A program made the translations under genes and the position numbers. Below, piece by piece: positions 1 through 6,817 of a stretch of 10,758 nt of DNA. The stretch covers positions 1 to 10,758 of the forward strand of contig NYXM01000136.1 of assembly GCA_002685655.1 (NCBI GenBank). Reading direction: 5' to 3'. This stretch comes from Planctomycetaceae bacterium (GTDB lineage Bacteria; Planctomycetota; Planctomycetia; Pirellulales; Pirellulaceae). Under the pieces are notes generated by a model. That model searched no databases, was not told the origin of the DNA, and was given only the letters and a program-made list of their open reading frames with translations. How positions within the stretch are numbered: position 1 is the first letter of the stretch; each line of letters begins with the position of its first letter.

Positions 1-1
1 A

Positions 2-523
2 GTAGAGGCATATGTGCAACGCATTCATGCCGCACTCCAGGAGCAAGGCAGATCCGATCCGTCGAAGGAAAACATGGGCACAACTTGGACGTCGGCGCAC
101 CTGCTGGGACAGAGCGTCGTCGTCGTCCATCTCGGAGACTCCCGAGCTTATCTGTTTCGTGATGGGTCGCTCCGTCAGATCACACGCGACGAGACAATGG
201 CACAATCCCTGATTGATTCAGGCATTGAACCGGCCAGCGTCGCAAAGTTTCGCCACATTCTGCTCAACAGCTTCGGTGGTGGGAACGACACGGCCAGCGC
301 TTCGATTCATGCTCTGGAACTCACCTCTGATGACCAACTATTGCTCTGTACCGATGGCCTGACTGACATGGTGTCGGATCAAGAGATTGCCGCAGAGCTC
401 CGCCGGCACACGACATCACAGTCAGCATGTGACGCACTTGTCAAGCAAGCGCTCGCAAATGGTGGAAAAGACAACGTGACTGTTGTGTTGGCGGCTGTGA
501 AATCGGAGACGGCAATGGCCTGA
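2..523 (+). CDS. PP2C-family Ser/Thr protein phosphatase, C-terminal part (5' end outside window)
   Basis: Removes phosphate from Ser/Thr residues of proteins; PP2C enzymes use two or more metal ions held by Asp residues. The frame is open from base 2, so the gene starts upstream; the GTG at 14 is only an internal codon. Seen in order: MGTT, then HLGDSRAYLFRDG (the PP2C Gly-Asp-Ser core strand), LRQITRDE, LLLCTDGLTDMVSDQEI (the second metal Asp motif) and a closing GGKDNVTVVLA. These match the bacterial Stp/PrpC-type phosphatases, which have about 240 residues, so roughly the N-terminal third is missing. Motifs present are intact. The gene lies 187 bp upstream of a sigma factor and a Ser/Thr kinase on the same strand, so it could be the phosphatase that opposes that kinase; this pairing is inference. 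The cut-off N-terminus could carry a further domain. Confidence 0.93.
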   Translation, partial: VEAYVQRIHAALQEQGRSDPSKENMGTTWTSAHLLGQSVVVVHLGDSRAYLFRDGSLRQITRDETMAQSLIDSGIEPASVAKFRHILLNSFGGGNDTASASIHALELTSDDQLLLCTDGLTDMVSDQEIAAELRRHTTSQSACDALVKQALANGGKDNVTVVLAAVKSETAMA

Positions 524-570
524 GACATTTCCGACACGTCGCTTCGGCGGAGAGAGTGCCATGAGGAACC

Positions 571-600
571 GCGAATGAACGCCAATGCACGCGAATCATT
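571..600. repeat. Three imperfect tandem 10-bp units (GCGAATGAAC type)
   Basis: Three consecutive decamers read GCGAATGAAC, GCCAATGCAC and GCGAATCATT, with the AAT core spaced exactly 10 bp apart. Arrays of the CGCGAATGAA/CACGAATGGA type are, as I recall, a recurrent intergenic repeat in many bacterial genomes, including planctomycetes. It lies between the phosphatase gene and the sigma-factor gene. Its function is unknown; it could be a remnant of a repetitive extragenic element. Confidence 0.45.
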
Positions 601-710
601 GCTTCCCAGTAGCGCCCGTTCGCATCCAGCCGTAAAGGGGTCTAACGTTTCCCTCCACCGCAGGCAGCCAAGCTGCCCAACGCCTGTCGCGTCCCATACA
701 ATGCTGGGTA

Positions 711-1463
711 ATGGTTTCCAGCGGACAACAAGAAGAACCCGATCGACAGAGTGTTTCGCAGTTCGCCACAACTCACTGGAGCCTGGTTCTCGCGGCGGGA
801 GAGCGTGAAGACTCTGGCTCGCAACAAGCGTTGGCTGAACTTTGCCAAGCGTATTGGTATCCAGTCTACGCCTACGTGCGGCGTCGCGTCTCTGACGTTC
901 ATGAAGCTCAAGACCTGACACAAGAGTTTTTCGCACGGTTGCTGGAGAAGGACTCGATCGGGCTCGCTGATCCAAGTCGCGGACGGTTTCGAGCATTTCT
1001 GCTGACCGCTTGTAAGCGTTTTCTAGTGAATCAGTGGCACAAGGCCCGTGCGGCGAAACGTGGCGGTGGCCAGATTCCACTGTCCCTCGATTTCGAGTCG
1101 GGAGAATCCAAGTATGTCGTCGAGGCGGTCGATTCGCTAACCGCCGAACGGCTGTACGAGCGGCAGTGGGCGCTCGCGCTGTTGGCACGCGTCATGGAGC
1201 GGCTCAGGGAGGAGTTCGTCAACAAGAATAAAGTTCTGCACTTCGAGCAACTGAAACAGTTCATTTCCGGTTCGAAAGGGACGGAGGCCTATGGGGCAGC
1301 CGCCGACGCGTTGGGTATCAGTGAAGGCGCCGTGAAGGTGGCCGCCCATCGGTTACGAGCACGGTATCGCGATCTTCTTCGCTATGAAATTGCCCAGACT
1401 GTGGAAGAGCCAAAGGAAGTCGATGACGAGATACGTAGTCTGTTTGAGGTCCTCGGTGGCTGA
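711..1463 (+). CDS. RNA polymerase sigma factor, ECF type (planctomycete-style)
   Basis: Directs RNA polymerase to a specific promoter set. The protein has 250 residues. It opens with FATTHWSLVLAAG (residues 18-30), which I recognise as a hallmark of a planctomycete ECF sigma group. Sigma region 2 spans about residues 40-110, with YWYPVYAYVRRRV, EAQDLTQEFFARLLE and GRFRAFLLTACKRFL. Region 4 is a helix-turn-helix near residues 194-220 (YGAAADALGISEGAVKVAAH). The ATG at 711 gives the normal short N-terminal lead; no clear Shine-Dalgarno is visible in front, so the start is less certain than the identity. It is about 60 residues longer than a minimal ECF factor, partly from the spacer between regions 2 and 4 and a C-terminal acidic tail. 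A Ser/Thr kinase gene follows after 175 bp on the same strand; sigma/kinase neighbours are common in planctomycetes, and the kinase may control this factor by phosphorylation (inference). No zinc-binding anti-sigma gene is seen. Confidence 0.92.
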   Translation: MVSSGQQEEPDRQSVSQFATTHWSLVLAAGEREDSGSQQALAELCQAYWYPVYAYVRRRVSDVHEAQDLTQEFFARLLEKDSIGLADPSRGRFRAFLLTACKRFLVNQWHKARAAKRGGGQIPLSLDFESGESKYVVEAVDSLTAERLYERQWALALLARVMERLREEFVNKNKVLHFEQLKQFISGSKGTEAYGAAADALGISEGAVKVAAHRLRARYRDLLRYEIAQTVEEPKEVDDEIRSLFEVLGG

Positions 1464-1638
1464 GAAACGTCCAGCGGTGGCAGACTGAATAGCCATCAGC
1501 GGCTGAGGGATGTCCCGCGGCGGATGAGCGAAAAGTCCTGGGGTCAACAAAAATGGAAATCGATTGTAATCATCTGGAGAATTTCCTGAAGTGAAATAAT
1601 AGGGCCGAGAGTTTGACACCCGCGCGGAGCACGAACTG

Positions 1639-3609
1639 ATGAGCCAGCCAAACCGCTGTCCCGAATGTGGAGCCGAATTGCCGAGGGGAGATGCGGAAGG
1701 TTTGTGCCCAAAGTGCCTGATGGGGGTGGGGCTGGCAAGCCAGGAAGGATTCCCAGAGCCGTCCAGAGGCGATGCGTTTACCGCGGCCGCTCATCCAAAA
1801 TCTGGGAGCTTCGTGCCACCGGAGCCGGCAGAACTTGCCCCGCATTTCCCACAACTTGAGATCGAGGAATTGCTCGGTCATGGCGGGATGGGAGCCGTGT
1901 ACAAGGCCAGGCAGACAAAGCTCGACCGGCTTGTCGCGTTAAAAATCATCAAGCCTGAATCGGCCAACGATCCAGCGTTTGCCGAACGGTTCAATCGTGA
2001 GGCTCGCACACTGGCGAGGTTGAACCATCCCCACATTGTGGCAGTGCACGACTTTGGCGAAGCGGGCGAGCTGTACTACTTCATCATGGAATACGTCGAC
2101 GGCGCCAACCTGCGACAGTTGCTCGAAGGGCAGCAGCTCCGGCCGGAGCAGGCGTTTGCCGTTGTTCCGCAGATTTGCGAGGCCCTGCAATTTGCTCATG
2201 ACGAGGGCATTGTCCATCGCGACATTAAGCCGGAAAACATCCTGCTCGACAGAAAAGGCCGTGTGAAGATTGCCGACTTCGGGCTGGCCAAGCTGGCGGG
2301 CGGCTCGGTGGAAGATTTCACCTTGACCGGCACGCATCAAGTGATGGGCACACCGCGCTACATGGCGCCGGAACAGATGGAAGGCTCGCACCAGGTCGAC
2401 CATCGAGCCGACATCTACTCGCTAGGTGTCGTCTTTTACGAAATGCTGACTGGCGAGTTACCACTGGGCCGCTTCGATCCGCCTTCGCATAAATCTCGCG
2501 TCGACGCCCAACTTGACGGCGTCGTTTTGAAGACCCTCGCACGCGAACCGGATCGCCGCTATCAACAGGCCAGCCAGGTCAAGACCGATATCGAGTCGCT
2601 GAACGTGGTCCACGCATCCGTCGCGGCAGATTATGTCACGGAGCAACGTGCAACGTTCAAGCCTCCGCTTGATGATGCCGATTTCGAAGACGCGTGTCGC
2701 CAGGTGCGAGGCCCGTCGATTGGGCTGTTTGTTGTTGGGATTCTAAACCTCCTGTCGCTTGGACTGGCCGTGTTGTGGCTGGCATTACAATTGTTCGTCG
2801 TCGGCACAACAGGAATTGGGGTGCCTGGCCTCGCCGAGATCGCTATTATCTTGGTGATGTTCGGTCTCAGTTTGCCACTTGGCGTGCTGATGGTCATCGG
2901 TGGTCTGAAAATGCGAAAGCTCGAAATGTACGGCCTCCCGATGACGGCCAGTATCGTCGCATTGCTACCCGGAACCGTGGGCTGTGTCGTCGGGCTGCCG
3001 ATCGGGATCTGGTCGCTGATCGTCCTCAATCGCACCGAAGTCAAGGCCGCTTTCGCCCGCAAACGGAGCGACTCGAGCGAACCGTCACCCCCGCCACCCC
3101 CGCGAAAGCCGCAGGCTGCAGGTGAGGATGCGTTGTCGGAGAATGACCGTTTGCGGATTCAGAGCATGGTTCGCGGGCCAGCGGCCGGGCTGATGCTTGT
3201 CGGCCTGCTCAACCTGCTGCCGCTGGTCCTGGCGATTGGGTTAATACCAACACCCCGTGAAACCACACATCCCGCTCCGGCGATGGCGACCTGGCCCATG
3301 ACCCAAGGGACCATGCTGCTGGCGCAGGACGTACGTTACGGTTTTGCATTGGCAGCGCTCGTGCCCTTGTTGGTGGGGCTGCCGCTTAGCGGGGCGCTGA
3401 TCCTCGGTGGCTGGAAAATGATGCGGCTAGAACTGTTCTGGCTAGCGCTAATCGTCTCGGTAGTCGCAATACTGCCTTGTCACGTTGGATTCATCCTCGG
3501 GCTGCCCGTGGGCTTGTGGTCGCTCGCCGTGCTGAGCCGCTCAGATGTGAAAACGGCTTTCCGCCAGTACGCAGCCGGCGAACTGGGGGACCCGTCAAAA
3601 GGATTTTGA
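1639..3609 (+). CDS. Membrane-bound Ser/Thr protein kinase with N-terminal zinc ribbon and duplicated membrane module
   Basis: Hanks-type kinase of 656 residues. A CxxC...CxxC zinc ribbon (Cys7, 10, 23, 26) opens the protein. The kinase domain spans about residues 73-320: Gly-rich loop LLGHGGMGAVYKA (79-90), catalytic Lys102 in VALKIIK, Glu121 of helix C, catalytic loop HRDIKPEN (193-200), DFG (213-215), GTPRYMAPE (237-245) and Asp258 in RADIYSLG. All residues needed for activity are present. The C-terminal half holds two related hydrophobic modules (about 357-473 and 512-643), each with about three membrane segments and a near-identical ending of the form GLP(I/V)G(I/L)WSL(I/A)VL; a Pro-rich linker joins them. 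Kinase and zinc ribbon are probably cytoplasmic. The start is supported by GGAG at 1626-1629, nine bases before the ATG. It follows the ECF sigma gene and may phosphorylate that factor or another neighbour's product; the true substrate is unknown. No PASTA, WD40 or other extracytoplasmic sensor domain is seen. Confidence 0.95.
   Translation: MSQPNRCPECGAELPRGDAEGLCPKCLMGVGLASQEGFPEPSRGDAFTAAAHPKSGSFVPPEPAELAPHFPQLEIEELLGHGGMGAVYKARQTKLDRLVALKIIKPESANDPAFAERFNREARTLARLNHPHIVAVHDFGEAGELYYFIMEYVDGANLRQLLEGQQLRPEQAFAVVPQICEALQFAHDEGIVHRDIKPENILLDRKGRVKIADFGLAKLAGGSVEDFTLTGTHQVMGTPRYMAPEQMEGSHQVDHRADIYSLGVVFYEMLTGELPLGRFDPPSHKSRVDAQLDGVVLKTLAREPDRRYQQASQVKTDIESLNVVHASVAADYVTEQRATFKPPLDDADFEDACRQVRGPSIGLFVVGILNLLSLGLAVLWLALQLFVVGTTGIGVPGLAEIAIILVMFGLSLPLGVLMVIGGLKMRKLEMYGLPMTASIVALLPGTVGCVVGLPIGIWSLIVLNRTEVKAAFARKRSDSSEPSPPPPPRKPQAAGEDALSENDRLRIQSMVRGPAAGLMLVGLLNLLPLVLAIGLIPTPRETTHPAPAMATWPMTQGTMLLAQDVRYGFALAALVPLLVGLPLSGALILGGWKMMRLELFWLALIVSVVAILPCHVGFILGLPVGLWSLAVLSRSDVKTAFRQYAAGELGDPSKGF
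2707..3567 (+). repeat. Internal duplication within the kinase gene: two copies of a membrane module
   Basis: At protein level, residues about 357-473 and 512-643 align: each begins with (Q)VRGP...GL..VG(I/L)LNLL, has a middle segment ending in GG.KM.(K/R)LE, and closes with GLP(I/V)G(I/L)WSL(I/A)VL.R(T/S)(E/D)VK(A/T)AF. The copies have diverged at DNA level, so the duplication is old. The second copy has a longer, Met/Thr/Pro-rich insert after its first hydrophobic segment. Confidence 0.8.
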
Positions 3610-3713
3610 CACGCCTCCGCTATCGCACGCGGCACCAGCTGTGAACCATAAGGAAGAACCTGTTACAAGCATCTAGGCTCGCAGTCTCCGTCCTGTCGCA
3701 GCGGACGATTCAG
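3610..3713. other. Convergent intergenic junction
   Basis: The kinase gene ends on the + strand at 3609 and the EF-hand gene ends on the - strand at 3714. Transcription from both sides must stop in or near these 104 bases, but I see no strong GC stem followed by a T-run on either strand. The best candidate is only a 4-bp TCCG/CGGA pairing near 3690-3706, too weak to call a terminator. Confidence 0.5.
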
Positions 3714-4373
3714 CTACTTCTTGCTGTCTTGTGATTTACCGAGTTTCGCAAGTTCGTCCAAATCAATGACGCCATCTTTGTTCGTATCAACACGACTCAG
3801 AATTCGCTCTTGAAGGCCCTTCGGAATCTCGTCCTTGGTGATCTTCCCATCGACGTTGCGATCAAGGCTCTTCAACTGAGCGACGGAAAAGAATCGTGTC
3901 TCTCTGGAACTGTTGCTTGATTGTCGCGTGTTCGTGCGATCTGTCTCTCTGGCTTCTGTTTCAGGACGTTGCGGGCGATCACCTCCGGGCGGTCCGCCAC
4001 GTCCACCGAAGCCAGGGAAACCACCTCGACCGCCCCCGCCACCGAAGCCAGGGAAACCACCTCGACCGCCCCCGCCGCCCCGACCAAAGCCAGGAAAACC
4101 ACCGGGTGGGGGCCAGCCGATCTCTGTAGCCGAAAGTCTTCCGTCCTTGTCCTTGTCAAGTTTCTGCAAGGCGGCAACTGCGTTGTCGATCTCTTTGGAT
4201 GAGATCTTTCCATCCCTGTCTGCATCGAGTGCTGTCATGAGATGGAAGCCGCGCGGCATCGGAAATCCACCAGGAGGACCGCCGAAGGGAGGTGGACGGT
4301 CTTCAGGGCGCTGGGCGACGACAGTCACCGCGACGAAGAGCACGACGGTGATGCTGAGAACGATCTTGTTCAT
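3714..4373 (-). CDS. Secreted Gly-rich protein with four EF-hand calcium-binding loops
   Basis: A 219-residue protein exported by a signal peptide (MNKIVLSITVVLFVAVTVVA, cleavage likely near residue 20-21). Four canonical 12-residue EF loops are visible: DADRDGKISSKE (50-61), DKDKDGRLSATE (73-84), DRNVDGKITKDE (171-182) and DTNKDGVIDLDE (196-207). All have Asp/Asn at positions 1, 3 and 5 (Val at position 4 of loop 3 is harmless), Gly at 6 and Glu at 12, so calcium binding is expected. Between the pairs lies a Gly/Phe/Pro-rich stretch with a repeated GGFPGFG unit and a charged Arg/Glu/Thr linker. The ATG at 4373 was preferred to upstream starts because the signal peptide begins there and GAGGAA lies eight bases before it. 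The stop of the dikinase-like gene is 29 bp upstream, so the two are very probably cotranscribed. The role is unknown; a calcium-dependent surface or matrix partner of its neighbour is a reasonable inference. Confidence 0.88.
   Translation of the reverse strand: MNKIVLSITVVLFVAVTVVAQRPEDRPPPFGGPPGGFPMPRGFHLMTALDADRDGKISSKEIDNAVAALQKLDKDKDGRLSATEIGWPPPGGFPGFGRGGGGGRGGFPGFGGGGGRGGFPGFGGRGGPPGGDRPQRPETEARETDRTNTRQSSNSSRETRFFSVAQLKSLDRNVDGKITKDEIPKGLQERILSRVDTNKDGVIDLDELAKLGKSQDSKK
4005..4076 (-). repeat. Perfect 36-bp tandem duplication coding for a 12-residue Gly-rich unit
   Basis: Bases 4005-4040 and 4041-4076 are identical. Each copy codes for a GGFPGFGGGGGR-type unit in the EF-hand protein. 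A third, diverged copy follows at about 4077-4110. The identity at DNA level suggests recent slippage or unequal crossing-over, so repeat number may vary between strains. Confidence 0.9.
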
Positions 4374-4381
4374 GTTGGCAG

Positions 4382-4387
4382 TTCCTC
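4382..4387 (-). promoter_or_regulatory. Ribosome binding site (GAGGAA) deciding the start of the EF-hand gene
   Basis: On the - strand GAGGAA sits eight bases before the ATG at 4373. The open frame reaches up to 4427, but only this ATG has both a good Shine-Dalgarno and a signal peptide directly after it. Confidence 0.7.
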
Positions 4388-4402
4388 GATTGTATCCGGC
4401 GT

Positions 4403-6679
4403 CTATCTTGTTTGTGCATAAACCCATGGACGAGCTTGCTTGATGACAAGTTTACCGCCTTTGGTGATTTTGAATTCGATTTCCATCGCGAAACGCTCGT
4501 CATCCAGCGATACGCCGTACAAGCGAGAGAACTTCGCGTGGATCGTGCCTAGATGTTTGCGCAACTGTTCGACATCATCAGCCGAGAGAAGCTGTTTACC
4601 ATTGGTAGTACGATTGGACGCCCGCATTACCTGATCTTTGCTGCTCTCCCACCAGTCCAACAAGACCTCTTCTGGAATCGATGCACCGTCAGGATTCGTA
4701 ACAAGGTCTTCACCGACCTGAGTGTTGAGATAGTAGTTGCCTTCGGACTGATAAAGGATGTCATCTGTCACGGCCACCCCGTTGGCTAGTTCGCCTTTGA
4801 AATTCGGATGCACAAGCACGCCCATTGCCGTGGCAAAATGATCCACACGATAGAACTCACGTTCCTCGAAGGCACGGAAGCTCCACAGACTGGCGTAAAC
4901 TTGCTTAATCGACTTCGAAAGATGTCCTTCGTCAGGATGGTGTGTATACGAATCGTAAAGCCCAGCGCCGCTGAAGCCGGGCAGATCTTCGTTGTTGGTG
5001 CTACTGCGGCAGCGGATCGACGTGCCTTCCGGGAACGACTTATGTAGCGTCTCCAGAATGTTCATCATCTTGTCAGACATTTTGCCCGTCTTGATCAGCG
5101 ACCTGAGCTTTTTCAGCTGCGCTACCTGGATATTTTGATCTTGTTGGAATTCCGTGTTCTTCAGCAGTTCGGCGACGTATTCGTAGAAGCCGTTGTACTT
5201 CATGAATTCGTCGTAGAAGTGGAAGGGCACGGCAAAGCCATTGGGCACGGTTCCCCCGGGGAATCCAAACGTCCGCAGGGTCGCCAGGTTGGCCGCCTTC
5301 ACTCCGACGCTAGCCGAATCTTCAAATGTGGTTCTGTCCAGAGGTCGGATCTGTGTGACGGACAGGTCACGCGTGGGGGTCTGTTTCTCGGCTGGTCGAA
5401 GATCGGCAAAGTGGGCTTCGACTTCATCCAGTGTTGCTTCTCGGATGGAATAGCCATCCGCGGTTACATTGTACGAGACGTACTTTCCGATCAGCGGTTT
5501 GACCGCCTCATTTTCGGCAGCCCCGGTGATGAACGCATTGGGGATTCTGTCCTGGACGGCACGAAGATTGACGTGTGAAAGTGGCGTCTGCCGCACTGCA
5601 GTGATGATTCCTGCAACTCGCGGCATTTCGTTCGGCAACGAGTTGTAGAGCACCACGTCGCGCGGACTAGGGCGTTGGTCGATTTCCATCAGCCGTAGAC
5701 GTCCGAACGATTTTCCAGGGTTCAGTGGCAAGTAGGCAACGTCGGTCGCGCTAAGATCTTCGTCACGATAGATCGTAATGTCTGAGCGGCCATAGAGATC
5801 TTGGTCTTCTTCGCACTGCCAGATCGCCCTTTCTCCACGCGGGTAATAACCGACACTGCCTTTCAGGATCGGCATCTTCTCGATGAGCGCATTCTGGCAC
5901 GTCTTTACCATGTTGAATGAGTAGGCATCAAACGGCTCGAACTCGAAAGTGAAAAGCCCCGGTGTTCCGCTGGGTGACTTGAGCATAGGGCGATACACAA
6001 GCACGCCCTTCATCTGGTCACCGCCACGTCCTCGGGGAAGGCCGGCAACGCGACCGAACATCATATGAGCCCGGTGAGTATTCGTGTTGATGAAGTATAG
6101 CTGTTGTTCGTCGGTGGCCGCCTTATCCAGTGTGAACTTGACGAACTCGAGCCCCGACAGAAACGTGTCGATCATGACCTCCTCGCCCTTATAGGAGAGT
6201 TTTTGGAAGGTTGCATGATCGGGAATCGACGCCACACCATCCTCGAACTTGATTTTCTCTGGAGCCACGCGCTCCGTCGCCCCACCGCCGCCAAAAAAAT
6301 CAAAGCCGCCAGGGCCACCTCGGCCACCTCCGGGCGGTGGAAAACCGCCGGCGCCGAAGTCAGGCCTCAGTTCCGCATCCGCAATTTGGCCGTCCTTGTT
6401 CTTGTCCAGTGTCTTGAGTGCCGTGGCAGCCTTCTTCAGCTCTTCGGCAGAGATTTCTCCATCTTTATTCGTGTCGATGGCCGAAAGCACGGGAGGGGGA
6501 GGGGGGCCAAAACCACCGCCCAGGCCGCCACCACGCGGGGGGCGAGGTGCGCCGCCGCGCGTCCCACCCGGCGCCTGTCCTGCTCGGCGTTCAGGAGACT
6601 GCGAGCGGATCTGCGGGACAAGAAATAACAAGGCTCCAGTAGCCATGAGCACAAATAGACCGACTGCAATGCGACGCAT
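4403..6679 (-). CDS. Secreted EF-hand protein with GWD/PPDK-like phosphohistidine and ATP-grasp (dikinase) domains
   Basis: A 758-residue protein. Residues 1-25 form a signal peptide or membrane anchor (MRRIAVGLFVLMATGALLFL). A Gly/Pro-rich stretch and two EF loops follow: DTNKDGEISAEE (69-80) and DKNKDGQIADAE (92-103). Residues about 140-325 form a region I do not recognise. Residues about 330-420 resemble the swivelling phosphohistidine domain, with TPLSHVNLRA and candidate His369. Residues 447-758 are a PPDK N-terminal-type ATP-grasp domain: SVGVKAANLATL, VPNGFAVPF, RCRSSTNNEDLPGFSGAGLY (Arg556, Arg558) and a closing EIEFKITKGGKLVIKQARPW. The order His domain then C-terminal ATP domain is that of glucan/phosphoglucan water dikinases, not of PEP synthase, and no PEP/pyruvate TIM barrel is present. 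It probably moves phosphate from a nucleotide through His369 to an unknown acceptor. Export is odd for an ATP enzyme. The start is set by GGAG eight bases before the ATG and by the signal sequence. It may be cotranscribed with the VTC gene (138 bp upstream) and the small EF-hand gene (29 bp downstream). Confidence 0.88.
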   Translation of the reverse strand: MRRIAVGLFVLMATGALLFLVPQIRSQSPERRAGQAPGGTRGGAPRPPRGGGLGGGFGPPPPPVLSAIDTNKDGEISAEELKKAATALKTLDKNKDGQIADAELRPDFGAGGFPPPGGGRGGPGGFDFFGGGGATERVAPEKIKFEDGVASIPDHATFQKLSYKGEEVMIDTFLSGLEFVKFTLDKAATDEQQLYFINTNTHRAHMMFGRVAGLPRGRGGDQMKGVLVYRPMLKSPSGTPGLFTFEFEPFDAYSFNMVKTCQNALIEKMPILKGSVGYYPRGERAIWQCEEDQDLYGRSDITIYRDEDLSATDVAYLPLNPGKSFGRLRLMEIDQRPSPRDVVLYNSLPNEMPRVAGIITAVRQTPLSHVNLRAVQDRIPNAFITGAAENEAVKPLIGKYVSYNVTADGYSIREATLDEVEAHFADLRPAEKQTPTRDLSVTQIRPLDRTTFEDSASVGVKAANLATLRTFGFPGGTVPNGFAVPFHFYDEFMKYNGFYEYVAELLKNTEFQQDQNIQVAQLKKLRSLIKTGKMSDKMMNILETLHKSFPEGTSIRCRSSTNNEDLPGFSGAGLYDSYTHHPDEGHLSKSIKQVYASLWSFRAFEEREFYRVDHFATAMGVLVHPNFKGELANGVAVTDDILYQSEGNYYLNTQVGEDLVTNPDGASIPEEVLLDWWESSKDQVMRASNRTTNGKQLLSADDVEQLRKHLGTIHAKFSRLYGVSLDDERFAMEIEFKITKGGKLVIKQARPWVYAQTR

Positions 6680-6687
6680 TGAAGATT

Positions 6688-6691
6688 CTCC
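6688..6691 (-). promoter_or_regulatory. Ribosome binding site (GGAG) deciding the start of the dikinase-like gene
   Basis: GGAG on the - strand lies eight bases before the ATG at 6679. An in-frame start exists at 6763, but it would put 28 polar residues in front of the signal sequence and has no comparable binding site. Confidence 0.65.
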
Positions 6692-6817
6692 AGGGGTGCT
6701 TATTTGGTACTGACTGCTACTGAGCCGTAGCTGCCAGCCTTGGGTTTTTGCGTCTGGTTGCAATTGTATTTCATTTCATCCGAACGCCGGTGCACTCGGA
6801 TCATTTGATAAACCATA

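Noticed and set aside
379..1188. Long - strand open frame (269 codons) opposite the phosphatase end and the sigma gene
   Set aside because: It is Arg/Ser-rich, matches no family, and runs antisense to a sigma factor with clear domains; it is a shadow of + strand codon bias.
1495..1528. Imperfect GC-rich stem between sigma and kinase genes (CATC...GATG around GGG/CCC)
   Set aside because: Pairing is interrupted and no T-run follows; not enough for a terminator.
3913..4443. + strand Pro-rich frame (176 codons) opposite the EF-hand gene
   Set aside because: Proline repeats are the mirror of the glycine codons on the other strand; there is no start signal or known domain.
6104..6713. + strand open frames over the Gly/Pro-rich start of the dikinase-like gene
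   Set aside because: Low-complexity GC-rich DNA opens several frames; the - strand frame has signal peptide, EF-hands and domains.
6791..6812. Possible terminator after the VTC gene (stem CCGAGTGC/GCGTTCGG on the - strand, near 6781-6800)
   Set aside because: The stem needs two G-U pairs and no U-run follows, so it does not support a break between the VTC and dikinase-like genes.
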